The notes below the pieces were generated by a model. It saw nothing but the letters and a program-made list of their open reading frames with translations, ran no database searches and was not told where the DNA came from. The translations under genes and the position numbers were made by a program. Of a stretch of 64,000 nucleotides of DNA, positions 46,344-57,914 are shown piece after piece. Position 1 is the stretch's first letter, and every line of letters begins with the position of its first letter. The stretch is from Romanomermis culicivorax (Eukaryota > Nematoda > Enoplea > Mermithida > Mermithidae): the NCBI GenBank assembly GCA_963922205.1, contig CAWUHX010000158.1:372001-436000 (forward strand), in the 5' to 3' direction.

Positions 46344-48452
46344 CAGTGTTGCCAGATGTGACGGGTTCCCGTCAATTTTGACGGGAAACGAGGCAATTGA
46401 CGGGAAGTTTGACGGGATGAAAAAATGACGGGATTTGTGACGGTATTTCACTATTTGTGACGGAATTGACGGGAATCTGACGATATTGACGGGTTGTGTG
46501 ACGGTGGATTAAAAATGCCGAATATGGAAATTATAGCAACATCTCTGAAAGCAAAATGACTTCTCCGACTCATAAACTCACCTGGGGAATGGTGTAAAAT
46601 TGGTATTCACCCTCTAAACAAAGTCGGAGGGATCAAAGGTATAGCACAATATAATTTCTCCTGCCAAACACTAAATGTCCCACTTAGTCCTTTCTATGTG
46701 CAAATTTTAGAGGAAGTAAGGTACATTCCCTCGAGCTGCGTGTATGATATACTCCAATGCAAGTGATCTTACAAAAAATCAACAATAACAGACACCTAAT
46801 TAGTGTAAAAAAGCTCTATACTTTCCAGAATTACAGCAAACTGAATTCAATAACATTTTTCAATGGTTTCACCTTAGGCTTCTATAGTTCTTAAAATGGC
46901 TATGCCTCCCTCTCATTTTTCAGCTAGTTACGGGCAGGAGTGAATGCCATTGGTTTATCATTTCTATACATTTGAGTAAAGTCAGCCATCAGCATCATGG
47001 CATATAATTTTCATATAGGGAAATTTTACTGTAGTTGAAAGAGAAAATACATGATGCTGCAGAATATACTTTTTCACAGACATGAAAAATTTTTTACTGA
47101 GGAAGAATCAAAATCTAAAAACTATGAATTATCACTTTCGGTCAAAGTAAATATGTGTAAACCATATAGTACTTAAAACACGTTATAAACAATCCATTGA
47201 ATTTTCTATGAGCAGAAACCCCGTCCCAAAAAATCGCTAGAATACGTTTGTTTACATTTCGGATAACATCGTGTAAAATGATCGCGTCCATTGAATTCTC
47301 TGTGGTCGAAACCGCCTTCCATCAAAATATCATGAAAATACGTTTGTCCACACCCACGATAATTCTTTGTGTAAAGTGATCGCGCCCACTGAATTCTCTA
47401 TAATGGAAAACCTTTATGCCCTGAAAATCCAATAATGCTACTGGTTCAATTAGAACTGTCAAACACACTTTGCCCCAAACATTGCGGAAATCCAGTTTCT
47501 TTCAGGGATCAACAGTTTTTGTTTTTCTCTGCCCAAATAATGCATAATGCAAAATTGTCAAATTCAGTGATTTCTTGTTCTTTGGTCACTCATATAATTT
47601 GACCATGTCGATATTTTCAAAAAATCTGAAAAAACGTTCGAGAGATCACTTAATGGATCCATGTCTCAAAATATTGAACTTGCAGATCAAATATCCTATG
47701 TTGAACCCACAGATACACAATGCCCAAAAAATACCGTTTTTTGCTCGTTTTTGGGGCCCCACCGAGTACCATTTGAATATAGAGCCACAATGACCCTTGA
47801 CATATCCATATTTGAACCTATGCCGGGTAGTATGCAAAAAACCGCATCTTTCTAGTCAATGTCTGTTGTACATTGAACAAAAACGACGCAGTCCGCCAAT
47901 TGTATAAAGTCGAGTTTAATTATTCAATTACAATTTTCAGCGGGCAATTTAAATTTCGTCTACTTGTACATTGATGTTTTATCTGGCTGAATTGCAACTG
48001 CCGTGTTTATTGTTGATCATTAAACATAAATTAAGGATTTGGCAGCGACGTACACGGACATCGGGGGAATGTAAAAAAATGAAAACAGTTAGAAAAATAT
48101 GAATTTAGAGAAAAGTTAAAATTGTTTCAAAAAAATTTTGATTCGTTTCTGGTTCTTTCTGTATCTGGTTCTTTCTGTATATCTTTCTGTATCTTTCTGT
48201 ATTTCTTTCTGTATCTTGTATCATCTTTTGTGCAATTGAGCTTATTGAATGCGTTGATATTGAATAAAGTTGTTGAATATACGCTTTTCCATTTTATTTC
48301 TCACGTTTGTATCGACTATGTATTAGTTTTTTTTATAATTTCGTTGACGGGGTTTGTGACGGGTTTCAAAATTTATGTGACGGGATGTGACGGGATTTTC
48401 GGTTTTTTCGAAAAAAATGACGGGTTTTTAATAATTCCATCTGGCAACACTG
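46344..48452. mobile_element. Non-autonomous hAT-type DNA transposon, 2109 bp
   Basis: Terminal inverted repeats are identical for 15 bases (cagtgttgccagatg at the left, its complement at the right end catctggcaacactg) and are flanked by the perfect 8-bp duplication agtgcaac. An 8-bp duplication and a CAGTGTTGCCA-type end fit the hAT superfamily. The element sits in a dispersed repeat whose uninterrupted paralogue is at 3718-3840. Dense tgacggg words line both subterminal regions (46358-46500 and 48350-48425), probably transposase-binding sites. The interior has no transposase frame longer than about 70 codons. Confidence 0.9.
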
Positions 48453-48460
48453 AGTGCAAC
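48453..48460. repeat. 8-bp target-site duplication, right (agtgcaac)
   Basis: Right copy of the hAT insertion duplication. Confidence 0.9.
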
Positions 48461-48534
48461 CAATTTTTTTTGTCAAGATGCACATTGCAACTTGAGGCCT
48501 GACTGCTCTTTTGATTAGGTTACAGGTTTTCCCG

Positions 48535-50996
48535 TCGATGTACGATGTTTCGCGTATGGAAGAGGAAGAAGAAGACGAATCGAAAATGGTACCTCCAAAA
48601 ATCATACCTACGCGATATCGGATATCGAAGAAAAACGAGGAAGACACCTCTACCCCGATAAGTACCAAAACCGCCACTCCAGTTTTGGAGGTGAAAGACG
48701 ACCGATTGTGCGATGAACACGGCGTACCTATTCGCAACGTTAGAGCGTATCAGTTTTCACTGTTTCGCAGACGAAATGCCATCGATAAACAGCTGCGCAC
48801 AATACAGGATTATCTGGACACGCACCCAGAAGATCCTAATTACGTGCCTCCATCCAAAAAACGCCGCGAATCACGAGAAGACACTCGTAGTAGAGAACGA
48901 AAACAAACCGAATCACGGTCACGAGAACGACCCTCGCGGTCTACTGCTCGCAAAGAAAGCGACGATTATGACAGTCGAAAATACCGGCATGGTGAATACG
49001 CGTCGAACGAGCGTCCTAGAAAATTCCACCGAGACCGCGATTATAGACAAGAACATCCTAGCGAATCAAAAGATCGACAAAAAAGAATCGAATGGGCTAG
49101 CGCCTTGAAACGCGATCAATTGAAAAAAGAACAATTAGAGAGCCAACAGCCTCCGACGGCTGGCTCCGAACCAATGATCGAGGAACCAACAACGTCGCAG
49201 CAAGCGGAAGCGGCTAGCGAACAACAAAAGTCGCAAAGAACCGTTCGAGAATACAAAGTTGCACATCGACGACACGGTAGACAGCGTACACTGCCGGAAG
49301 AACGGTACCCTAGCGTACCTACAGCACCTATTACGGCTCAAATCCAACCGAGAACGACCGATGACGTAATTATCATTAATTACTTCAATCGTGCTCATTT
49401 GGATTTTGATCCCGTAATTCTACGTCAAGCCACCGCGGCTTCGCAACAAATAGCGCAGGACTTTCCTGACTATTTTCAAGCGCGATATTTGCGACGAGAT
49501 CCGCATTGCACAGAAGAACTCACTGCAGTTCTTCTAAGTTGGATGTGCGATTACTATAAATACTACGGCGCTGAAAACGCAATCGTGATAACGCAGCTTA
49601 TGCTGTTCCTCTTCCACGCCAGGCAAGCCTACGATTACAAAACTACCGATAACTCGTATTCGATGGCTCTACGCTACATCTTGCAATGTCTCACCGACAC
49701 GCGAGCCCCGAACTATCCGGCAACGGAAGAAAGAAAGAGTATCATTCGAGATATACATCGCGAGTATCAAATCGAAATGGACAAGCGAGCCGAAGAAAAG
49801 AAAAAGAGAGACGCCCAAGCCATGGCAAAAGCGGCCGTACCGCCAAAGTACCAAATGACACCGGCTCCGATCATCACTATGGCAACGACAGCGACAACTC
49901 AACCGTCGATGGTTGGAGTGCGAACCTCACTTGGAGCCGCGCAGCGAGCTTTGGCCCCGCGAGCACCGACCACGAGCCAATCGATACAGATGCCCCAGCC
50001 GGGTATTCTGAAAGCGGGCAAAACTCCGGTCAAAGTTTTGCCTAAAGGTCGCGGATTTCCGCCGAAATGAGTCAAAAGGGATAAGTATCACGATGCTAAC
50101 GCATCTCATTTCCTTTCACTAGTTTATTCTTTTTCCACTAGAATCTTTTCTTTGAAATCTCTAAAAATTTTAAATTTCTCGGTGCTAAATACTAGTTTTC
50201 ATTTGCTCATCACTTTGTGCTGTAACATTTTTGTGATAACATCGTTTAAATTTTCTTTGTTTGTGTAGTATGTGCCGCAGAGTAGAGAAACGGACAAATC
50301 GTTGAAAGATACTTGCCCAAAACGAGCTAAACGCTCTCATTCGATCAATACGCAAATTCACCACGACACGTCGAAATCGCTTGAGGCGATTTAGATCGAA
50401 AGGGGGAGGAGTGTTGTGGAGCAATTTGACGTATTTGTAAAGCTCGTGTCGTTTGCGAAAAAGATCGGCAAGTTTGATTTGGAAAGATCGTGACGAGACC
50501 ACCGAAGAGGCGTGGCTACAATGTGAAGAAATTATGAAAGTGTTCTTTCATTAGTTTGCGTTGTACTGTAGCCGAACGGTTGTGTTTTTGGTGTTTGTCT
50601 GAAAAGTGTGTGGCGGCTTTGTACATTAGTAAATTGTGTGAAAAGTCTGTTCTAAGTTGAGTCAAACTATTTGGAAAATAGTTTGAGTGAGCGAGTAAAA
50701 CTCCTAAGTGGTTAAGAGAATACGGCGCGAGTTTCGGCATCCGAAAACCTTTGGCGACCTGAGCGAAGATCCCTGGATAAAATTGACACAGCGCTCTCTA
50801 CGAGCCCGTCAATCTCCTGCGTTCGACTATCGTTGCGTTGATTTCGTAAAACACTCCGAGTGTTTCGTCTACAGCGTTCCGCACGCTCTACTACGTTCCG
50901 TACGTCTCTTCTAAACGCGCGATAAATCGTCGAGCTACACAGCTAATTTCTCATCTGCGTTCCGTCGTCTATCATCTCAATTTCTCACGCACGACA
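48535..50996 (+). repeat. 5' LTR of element 3, 2.46 kb, carrying an ORF
   Basis: Direct repeat of 60191-62653, ending acgaca. If the LTR starts with the canonical TG it begins at 48539 (tgtacg), but the match starts at 48535 and the 5' edge may be truncated. The first 1.5 kb encode a 510-codon frame (ATG 48538 to stop at 50070) identical in register to the C-terminal part of the third ORF. The last 926 bases are non-coding and must contain the transcription start. Confidence 0.9.
48538..50070 (+). CDS. 5'-LTR copy of the third-ORF C-terminal segment
   Basis: A 510-codon frame within the 5' LTR. It differs from the 3' copy at only four residues that I can see (S/P, V/I, L/P, M/T). Content: an acidic start ([10 protein letters not shown]), a long Arg/Ser/Glu-rich segment ([17 protein letters not shown]) suggestive of RNA binding, then a helical region (residues about 270-420) containing [11 protein letters not shown] and [10 protein letters not shown], and a Thr/Pro-rich tail. 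It lacks the exonuclease domain. Whether it is ever translated from the 5' LTR is unknown; it may be just a by-product of the LTR overlap. Confidence 0.6.
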   Translation: MYDVSRMEEEEEDESKMVPPKIIPTRYRISKKNEEDTSTPISTKTATPVLEVKDDRLCDEHGVPIRNVRAYQFSLFRRRNAIDKQLRTIQDYLDTHPEDPNYVPPSKKRRESREDTRSRERKQTESRSRERPSRSTARKESDDYDSRKYRHGEYASNERPRKFHRDRDYRQEHPSESKDRQKRIEWASALKRDQLKKEQLESQQPPTAGSEPMIEEPTTSQQAEAASEQQKSQRTVREYKVAHRRHGRQRTLPEERYPSVPTAPITAQIQPRTTDDVIIINYFNRAHLDFDPVILRQATAASQQIAQDFPDYFQARYLRRDPHCTEELTAVLLSWMCDYYKYYGAENAIVITQLMLFLFHARQAYDYKTTDNSYSMALRYILQCLTDTRAPNYPATEERKSIIRDIHREYQIEMDKRAEEKKKRDAQAMAKAAVPPKYQMTPAPIITMATTATTQPSMVGVRTSLGAAQRALAPRAPTTSQSIQMPQPGILKAGKTPVKVLPKGRGFPPK

Positions 50997-51001
50997 TAAT
51001 T

Positions 51002-51019
51002 TGGTGACCGTACCAGCTC
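51002..51019 (+). promoter_or_regulatory. Primer-binding site of element 3
   Basis: Starts five bases after the LTR end with tggtgaccgtaccagctc. TGG pairs with the CCA end of a tRNA, and the complement (ggtacggtcacca) has the form of a tRNA 3' end. The tRNA identity cannot be fixed by eye. Confidence 0.75.
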
Positions 51020-51071
51020 GTCTAAAGGTTGAGGAAACGCCGAAATTTGCGAAAAATCGAAAATCCGAAAA

Positions 51072-53258
51072 ATGGAAGAAAACCGCACGCGTTGCTCTAC
51101 AGCGCTCGGCTACGAAAAAGGTTTCTATAAGAAACTAGCGAATCCCGATAATCTAGAAATCGAAAATTTCGACTGCGAAAACGCGAATCTACCGCTTCTC
51201 TACGAAGCAGATAAGCGTAATTTCGATCTACCAGAAACGTCCGCTCCGCTAAAAACGCGAAAAACCTCGCGATCTCTATCTCCGAAAATCGTCGAAAACC
51301 GAAAATTCAACTTTCTAAAACCGAAACCGAAAGAGACCGATACTCGAAAAATCTTCGATAATGACGCGTACATCGACGTAATGCAAAAATGCGATGCCGA
51401 AATGATAAACTTTCGTGGCGACGCTACTAACGCGTTAAGCGAAATGGTCACAATAGCGACTCAGCATCGAAAAATTCTCGAAGACTACAAAGCCGAAATC
51501 GAAGCTATGCGAGCTCAAAAAGAAGAGCTAATGAAACCGAACGTCCCTGAAATCGAAAATATCGCGAGACCTACGAGCTCTTACGCTCAGTCTCTAAAAT
51601 CGACTAAACCGAAACACGTCACTAGCGATCGAAAAAGTCAACTTAGTTTTCGTAGTATAATCGACGATGATGATGATCTAATCATCCCGACGCAAACGTT
51701 TGACCGCTCTAACGCGCTAAACGCGCTAAACTCTCAGATAAACTTCCCGTCTATCCCACCTTCTCAGGTGCATAGATCTTTCGCCGATGACGAAACGAGA
51801 ATTAAGACTATCTGTAAAAAGATAGCGCCGCAAAAACTAGATAATTCGACCCGAAATCAACAAGTGTTGAAATTCTTCATTGCACTCGAAAACGAGTTCG
51901 GCCTTGATGCGTCTGAGTATGTGAAACTTCACACGTTGCGTCGCTTGACTTGCGATGGTGCCCTGAACACCATACGAGACGTCCGATCCTACGATGAAGC
52001 GAAACAGATTCTGATGTGTATGAATCCACCGAATTGCGACCAAGATACGCTCCAATGCGAGCTCCAGTCTATCGCTCCTTTTGAAACCGAAGATCCGTCA
52101 GCTTTCTTAAATCGAATCAGCACCTACGTACATCTACTGTACTATGACAGAAGCGCTCAGTATCGCCATAGAAAAGTTATCACAACTTTTCTTTGGAAAA
52201 TGCCGGAAATTTACAGAGTCTCGATTGACGCGAGTACTCTAGAAACGATCACTGACTTAGCTATAGCCGTCGCGAAAGTTCAGAAAATTCAGCGAGCGAA
52301 TAAACAGTCAACTGTCAGAGTAGAGCAACCTATACTGGTTAACACACTCGAAAATCCGTCGGAAGAGCAACCAGCTCAATCGCGCTTCAGAGATAATTCG
52401 AAACCTCGATTCAGAGATAACTCTCAATCCCGAAACAGAGATGACTCTAGACAGCGAAATAGCGTGAGATTTCAAGAAAATTCGACTCTAACGAAAACGA
52501 AAGAATTGGAAGAAAGCATAAAACGAGTCCTAGAAAAGTTTGGAATCCGAGAAAATTCGCAAAACGCTAACAATTTCGAAAATCGAAGATTGCGATTCGA
52601 TCGCGGTACGAGTCCGAACTTTCGGAATAGAGAAAACATTCCTCTACGGGATTTCTCTCAAAATCGAAACTTCCAACGAAATCAGTCACGTGAACGACCG
52701 GTAAAATATTGCACCTATCATGGTCAATGTAAACACGACAGCTCCGAATGCTATCAATTGAAACCACAGGCTTCTCAGCCTCGGCAACAGCAACCAAATC
52801 ATCAATGGCAAAACCATAATTGGCGTCCTCGTTTTCAACAAAACACGCGTAACTACACGCTCAATCAGAATCAAAATTTTGACCGAAATAACCGATTCTT
52901 CAATCGCGATAATCGAAACTATCAGAGAGATGTTGCAAACATTTCTCTCTGCGATTCCGAATCCCGACAAGAAAAGATAATCGAAAAGCACTACTACTAT
53001 CCGATGAACAACTCACAGTCTATACAGACTCAGCTAACTTCTCCGAAATCTTCGCAACAAGTTTTGCCATCAGAAACCAAAACGGTGTCCAACTCACCTA
53101 AAACTTTCGTTCCGATGAAACCGACGACTAGTACAGCTAATATGCTTGAACCGACAGAAGCTTCTAAAGCTACAAACTTCTTCGTCACTCCCGGAATCAC
53201 TGATTTCACAATCGAAAAACCTACTGAACCGTGGATCGCGAGATCTAGCGTGTGTTGA
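51072..53258 (+). CDS. gag: Element 3 gag
   Basis: Structural polyprotein, 728 codons from an ATG 75 bases after the LTR. It has a basic N-terminal region with predicted coiled coil (residues about 120-160), a capsid-type region at about 245-410 (FFIALENEFGLDASEYVKLHTLRRL, then LQCELQSIAPFETEDPSAFLNRI), and an Arg/Asn-rich part with one zinc knuckle of C-x2-H-x4-H-x4-C type (CTYHGQCKHDSSEC), the same variant as in element 2. It ends with a TGA at 53256-53258 after SSVC. The downstream protease-pol frame is in the same phase with no further stop, so gag-pol could be made by UGA readthrough. Confidence 0.85.
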   Translation: MEENRTRCSTALGYEKGFYKKLANPDNLEIENFDCENANLPLLYEADKRNFDLPETSAPLKTRKTSRSLSPKIVENRKFNFLKPKPKETDTRKIFDNDAYIDVMQKCDAEMINFRGDATNALSEMVTIATQHRKILEDYKAEIEAMRAQKEELMKPNVPEIENIARPTSSYAQSLKSTKPKHVTSDRKSQLSFRSIIDDDDDLIIPTQTFDRSNALNALNSQINFPSIPPSQVHRSFADDETRIKTICKKIAPQKLDNSTRNQQVLKFFIALENEFGLDASEYVKLHTLRRLTCDGALNTIRDVRSYDEAKQILMCMNPPNCDQDTLQCELQSIAPFETEDPSAFLNRISTYVHLLYYDRSAQYRHRKVITTFLWKMPEIYRVSIDASTLETITDLAIAVAKVQKIQRANKQSTVRVEQPILVNTLENPSEEQPAQSRFRDNSKPRFRDNSQSRNRDDSRQRNSVRFQENSTLTKTKELEESIKRVLEKFGIRENSQNANNFENRRLRFDRGTSPNFRNRENIPLRDFSQNRNFQRNQSRERPVKYCTYHGQCKHDSSECYQLKPQASQPRQQQPNHQWQNHNWRPRFQQNTRNYTLNQNQNFDRNNRFFNRDNRNYQRDVANISLCDSESRQEKIIEKHYYYPMNNSQSIQTQLTSPKSSQQVLPSETKTVSNSPKTFVPMKPTTSTANMLEPTEASKATNFFVTPGITDFTIEKPTEPWIARSSVC

Positions 53259-56200
53259 ATCGAAGAATGTTCGCAAAAAGACATCAAACTTCTGAGCTTA
53301 TACGCTCCTACTCGTGCTTTTCATATCGATGCTGAAATCGGAAAAACCAAAACGAAAGCGTTAATTGATACCGGTGCTCAGTGTTCAGTCATTTCCTCAT
53401 GTCTAGCTCAACGCTCTTTGGGGATTGACTATGATACGTTGGAAACATCCACGCAGATAAAAGTAGCCGACGGTGCTATCGTCGATGCCAGAGGTCCGAT
53501 AATCTTCAAAATCAGCTCATCTTTCGGAACGCATCTAGTACGATGCTGGATACTACCTACTACAGGAGAGCAATGCCTCCTAGGAACCGATTTCCTAGTG
53601 CATCCAAGTGTTCGAGCCGTAATAAACTTTCGCGAAAATTTCATCAGAATCGGAGACGTTCAGCAAGAACTAAATCTAGTTTTGAAATCGATCGAAAAAG
53701 CGCCCTATGACGAAGTATTTTCAAATACTTCTACGGGACAAAGTCAAACGCAAATCGTGAAAATCGACAGATCGCTACCGATTTTGAATATCTCGTCATG
53801 CTACGTAGAACCGAATTGTCAAACATGGGTTAACGGAAAAATCTTTCCTTTCACAAACGAAAGCTTCAAAAGCGTCATAGTTCAGCCCGTGAACTTTGGA
53901 AAAGAAAACTGCGAATATCCGATTGAACTTGCGATAATCAACATAACTGAAGGCAAATGTCCACTATTATTCGTCAATAATAGTGCGAACGGCATCCATC
54001 TAGAACCTAACCAGCTCATCGCTGAGGTTAAATTCAAACTCGAAGAATCGAAAATGACCGTCGCGTCGCTAAGCGATCATGAAGAAGACTATGAACCAGC
54101 AACGTTGGTTAAAGATCAGTCAACTATGTCGGAAGAAGAAAAACTTCAACACGCTCTCGAAAAAATGACCGAAAAGTCGAATATCGAAGATGAAGATAGA
54201 AAAATCGCTATCGAAGTCTTCAAGCAGTATCGTGATGTTTTTAGTCTCCCTGGAGATCAGCCTACTCTCACTCACGAGTTAACGGTCTCTATAGACACCG
54301 GTGATGCAAAACCAGTTGCAAAACACTACTATCGTGCGCCGATTGAACAAAGACCAATGGTTCGTCAGAAAATCCAAGAAATGCTAGAAAAAGGCCTCAT
54401 CGAACCTTCGCGATCACCGTGGGCAGCACCTATGTTTCTGGTAACGAAAAAAGATGGAAGTTGGAGACCCGTAGTCGATTATAGAGGTATAAATGAAGTT
54501 ACTCCTAGCGATAAGTTTCCGATCCTGAGAATCGATGACTATCTAGATGCTTTAGGCAACGCAAGATTTTTCTCAACTCTAGACTTAAAAGCAGGGTACT
54601 GGCAAATCCCTTTAGACATCGCTTCACGCGATAAAACTACTTTCGTCAGTCAAGAAGGCTTATTTCGATTCAAAGTTCTACCTTTTGGTTTGAAAAACGC
54701 TCCCGCTGAATTTCAAAGATTAATGGAACGGATCCTGCATCCATACATCTGGAAAATCTGTTTGGTCTATATCGACGATATAATAGTTTTTTCGCAAACG
54801 TATAACGATCATCTAGCACATATTCAACTGATCTTTGATGCTCTCCGTGACGCGAATCTAACGCTAAGACCTGATAAATGTGATTTCGTACCGAAACAAG
54901 TAAAATTTCTTGGTCACTTGCTAAGCGAAAATGGAATCTCGCCTGATCCCGAAAAGGTCTCCGCGATCGTAAACTATGAAATGCCAAAAACGGTCAAAGA
55001 TCTTCAAAGTTTTTTGGGCCTAGTCCAATGGTGTAGACGATTCATACCGAATCTTGCCACTCTTTCGCGACCGCTCTATCAACTTCTACGAAAAAATGCG
55101 AAATATGAGATAAGTGAAGAACATCGTACAGTGTTTAACGAGATTAAAACATCTCTAACCTCAACTCCTTTTTTGCGATATCCTGTCTATAACGACGAAA
55201 AATCGAAATTCATCATACAAACTGATGCTAGCACAACTGCTATCGGTGCGATTTTGTATCAAGAAAACGAAACTGATCAATGGGTCATCGCCTATAATAG
55301 TAGAGTTCTGTCTGACGTAGAAACCCGCTACAGTACAACTGAGCGCGAATGTCTAGCAATCGTAGAAGCTTTCCGTTGGTACAGACACTATGTCTATGGA
55401 CAAAAAGTAACGGTCAGAACTGATCATAAACCTTTACAATGGATCAAAGAGGAAAAACACCGAAACTCGCGACTTCAGAACTTCGCAATAAAACTGCAAG
55501 ATTACGACTATCGCGTTGAATATGTAAAAGGCAAACAAAACGCTTGCGCTGATTTTTTGTCTCGAAATGAACCTCGCGCTAAAGTAAAGTCAAAGACTAG
55601 TGAAGAAGTAACAAACGAAATATTCAGACCAACGTTTCGCGAAGGGAAAAAGACTGTCGTAGCGGCCATAACAAGGTCAATGACGCAAAAAGAAGAAAGA
55701 AATAAAGTGCCGAAGTTTGAAGAAGATTTCCAACAGCCTGAGAAACGGCTAGTAACTATAGAAACGCCGGAAGAAATCAGAGAAGCTCAAAGAAAAGACC
55801 CGTACATCGCGAAGTTGATAAAAGTTCTGGAACAAAACCAAATCTCTACGATTTCATCTGCTTTCCATACCGAAAATGAAATAGTGTACCGAACATCGAA
55901 ACAAGCTAACACAGTTTCCGCGATAGTAGTCCCGACTACTCTGATTGAAAGTGTTTTATATCAATTTCACGGCGCGAAGATTTTGAGCCATCAAGGTCAT
56001 AGACGCACTACAGCAATGATTCGTCAGCATTTCTGGTGGCCGAAAATGGAAGAATCGATAATAAAGTGGATCAAAACGTGTAAAACATGTCAACAAACGA
56101 CTTCACAGTTGCCGAAACCTCCTCCGTTGATGCCGATACAACCAAAATATCCATTTGAAATCGTCGCAACCGACATAGTAAACATATCCCCTCTGGGTGA

Positions 56201-57047
56201 GAAAAGATCATACGTCATCGTATTTCAAGACTACTTCACTAAATGGGTAAGCGCTCATTTGATTCCGGATCAAAAAGCAGCCACTATAGTCGAAAGTTTC
56301 GTAAACAACGTAGTTTTGGTTCATGGCAGCCCGAAACATCTTCTATCAGATCAGGGTTCAGGATTCACTTCAAACTTGATGAAAGACATCGCGAAACTAC
56401 TAAAAGTCCAGAAAATCAATACCACTGCGTATCACCCGCAATGTAATGGAATGGTAGAAAGATTCAATCAAACGCTGATTTCGCAACTAAAAAAATTCAC
56501 CGCTGAAGATCCCGATAATTGGGAACGATATCTACCTTTCGCGACATTCGCCTATAACGCTGTTCCTCACACAGCTACTCACTTTTCTCCGTTTCGACTT
56601 TTGCGAGGGTATGAACCTAGAATCGCTATAGATTTCGACTGCGCGAAAAGTCTAACGTTACCGCTAAACTACGATGCGTATCAGTATATCTTCACGCAAG
56701 CGCAACTAACGCTATACAACGAAGTTTTCGAAAACTTAAAAAGCGCGTCCGAATCGCATAAACGATACTTCGATAAGAAAGCGAAAGACCAAAAATACGA
56801 TCTAAACGATCTCATACTGTTGCTTAACAACAAAAAAGCAACTAAAATCGATAAAGACTACATCGGACCCTTCGTAGTGGTCGAAAACTCCGAAATTTCG
56901 AAAAATGTCATAACTATCGATAGTTTAGATTGTCCCGGACAATCTCAGAAAGTCTCACTTTCTCGCGTAAAGCCATACATGCCTCGCACGGCATCGGCAA
57001 TCTTAGAAACGGAAGACAACGGTCCTCCAAAAATTTGTAAACATTAA
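53259..57047 (+). CDS. pol: Element 3 protease-RT-RNase H-integrase (pol)
   Basis: The enzymes for processing, copying and integrating the element. The frame is continuous with gag after the UGA; the first ATG (53418) lies downstream of the protease active site [10 protein letters not shown] (Asp codon at 53367), so initiation there would lose protease. [48 protein letters not shown] (catalytic Asp codon at 54774). RNase [16 protein letters not shown] through ADFLSRNEP. Integrase: HHCC ([15 protein letters not shown]), then D919, D978 and E1014 numbered from 53418, a DD35E spacing, and a C-terminal [12 protein letters not shown] module. All catalytic residues are intact, in line with the young LTRs. 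Confidence 0.95.
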   Translation: MEECSQKDIKLLSLYAPTRAFHIDAEIGKTKTKALIDTGAQCSVISSCLAQRSLGIDYDTLETSTQIKVADGAIVDARGPIIFKISSSFGTHLVRCWILPTTGEQCLLGTDFLVHPSVRAVINFRENFIRIGDVQQELNLVLKSIEKAPYDEVFSNTSTGQSQTQIVKIDRSLPILNISSCYVEPNCQTWVNGKIFPFTNESFKSVIVQPVNFGKENCEYPIELAIINITEGKCPLLFVNNSANGIHLEPNQLIAEVKFKLEESKMTVASLSDHEEDYEPATLVKDQSTMSEEEKLQHALEKMTEKSNIEDEDRKIAIEVFKQYRDVFSLPGDQPTLTHELTVSIDTGDAKPVAKHYYRAPIEQRPMVRQKIQEMLEKGLIEPSRSPWAAPMFLVTKKDGSWRPVVDYRGINEVTPSDKFPILRIDDYLDALGNARFFSTLDLKAGYWQIPLDIASRDKTTFVSQEGLFRFKVLPFGLKNAPAEFQRLMERILHPYIWKICLVYIDDIIVFSQTYNDHLAHIQLIFDALRDANLTLRPDKCDFVPKQVKFLGHLLSENGISPDPEKVSAIVNYEMPKTVKDLQSFLGLVQWCRRFIPNLATLSRPLYQLLRKNAKYEISEEHRTVFNEIKTSLTSTPFLRYPVYNDEKSKFIIQTDASTTAIGAILYQENETDQWVIAYNSRVLSDVETRYSTTERECLAIVEAFRWYRHYVYGQKVTVRTDHKPLQWIKEEKHRNSRLQNFAIKLQDYDYRVEYVKGKQNACADFLSRNEPRAKVKSKTSEEVTNEIFRPTFREGKKTVVAAITRSMTQKEERNKVPKFEEDFQQPEKRLVTIETPEEIREAQRKDPYIAKLIKVLEQNQISTISSAFHTENEIVYRTSKQANTVSAIVVPTTLIESVLYQFHGAKILSHQGHRRTTAMIRQHFWWPKMEESIIKWIKTCKTCQQTTSQLPKPPPLMPIQPKYPFEIVATDIVNISPLGEKRSYVIVFQDYFTKWVSAHLIPDQKAATIVESFVNNVVLVHGSPKHLLSDQGSGFTSNLMKDIAKLLKVQKINTTAYHPQCNGMVERFNQTLISQLKKFTAEDPDNWERYLPFATFAYNAVPHTATHFSPFRLLRGYEPRIAIDFDCAKSLTLPLNYDAYQYIFTQAQLTLYNEVFENLKSASESHKRYFDKKAKDQKYDLNDLILLLNNKKATKIDKDYIGPFVVVENSEISKNVITIDSLDCPGQSQKVSLSRVKPYMPRTASAILETEDNGPPKICKH

Positions 57048-57538
57048 AATTAATATTTTTGATATATTTCAACTAACACTAATTTTTAATTTTGATAAAT
57101 AAAGTCTAACTATTTAATAATTTTGAGCAAAGCGATGAGTACAAATTTTCGAATATTTAAAAACGCGCAAAACGCGCTCATACAGATTCTATGTGGAATG
57201 AATGAAAGGAATGCGTGTGATATCATTATGTGATTTTGTACTTATTCACGTCCATTTCGAATAAATTGACCTTCCATAAGTAGTTGCGCAGAAGATAGAT
57301 TGAATTGAAAGCGCGCGCTGTAGGAAAATCTTCCTCTGGTCCCACCCAATCTGAACTTTATACTTTTCGCCATGTGCATGAAAATTTAAATTCGTGGTTT
57401 AACAACTTTCCACTTTACACCTTCATTTTTATAGCAAGATAGTTTGGCTTAAACTTTTCATTTCGCAAAATTGAAACGATAGAGAACGGTCGCATTGAAT
57501 TTGAAATTCTTCAAGAACAAAGTTGAAAGATAAAAGCG
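57048..57538 (+). other. Spacer between pol and third ORF of element 3
   Basis: About 490 non-coding bases. aataaa at 57099-57104 could act as a polyadenylation signal shortly after the pol stop, but whether it is used is unknown. Confidence 0.4.
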
Positions 57539-57701
57539 ATGACTAGTGAATCGGAGGCGACGACGTCGCAAGAATCGGCGATATCAACGTCGCTTATAAA
57601 TCCGCCGCCGATATTTCGAAAAGCTTTCAACAATCAAGACCGATACGTGGCGTACCAGAAAAAGCAATACCGTCAAGACGACAGATTTTTCTTTGCTGAT
57701 G
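57539..57701 (+). CDS. Element 3 third ORF, exon 1 (predicted)
   Basis: ATG at 57539, 54 codons plus one base, Ser/Thr-rich start then RKAFNNQDRYVAYQ and RQDDRFFFADG before the donor. Without splicing the frame stops at 57724. No known domain. The match of its end with element 2 exon 1 supports it as a real coding exon. Confidence 0.65.
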
Positions 57702-57914
57702 GTAAGTTCTGCACTGCCATATAGACTAAAGTCTCTAAAAAGAAACTCTGGGTTTCACTTCCCCTGGGAAGAGTAAAGTATCGATCCGTCGATAAGAAAA
57801 TGGGAGTCGCGGTAACTTCGCTAGAAGATTTGCACGCCGCGATTCGAATGAGTGACGTTTCCATGCGAAACTACATCTCACAGAAATTAATCGAAATTTT
57901 ATGATATTTTTTAG
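57702..57914 (+). other. Predicted phase-1 intron in element 3 third ORF, 213 bp
   Basis: Donor gatg|gtaagt at 57701/57702, acceptor attttttag|aatac at 57914/57915. Removing it gives 163 + 17 bases before the ATG at 57932, that is, exactly 60 codons in frame. Phase and flanking residues are conserved with element 2. Confidence 0.7.

Noticed and set aside
48166-48222. Short tandem tttctgtatc repeat inside the hAT element
   Set aside because: Simple local slippage repeat, no further meaning supported.
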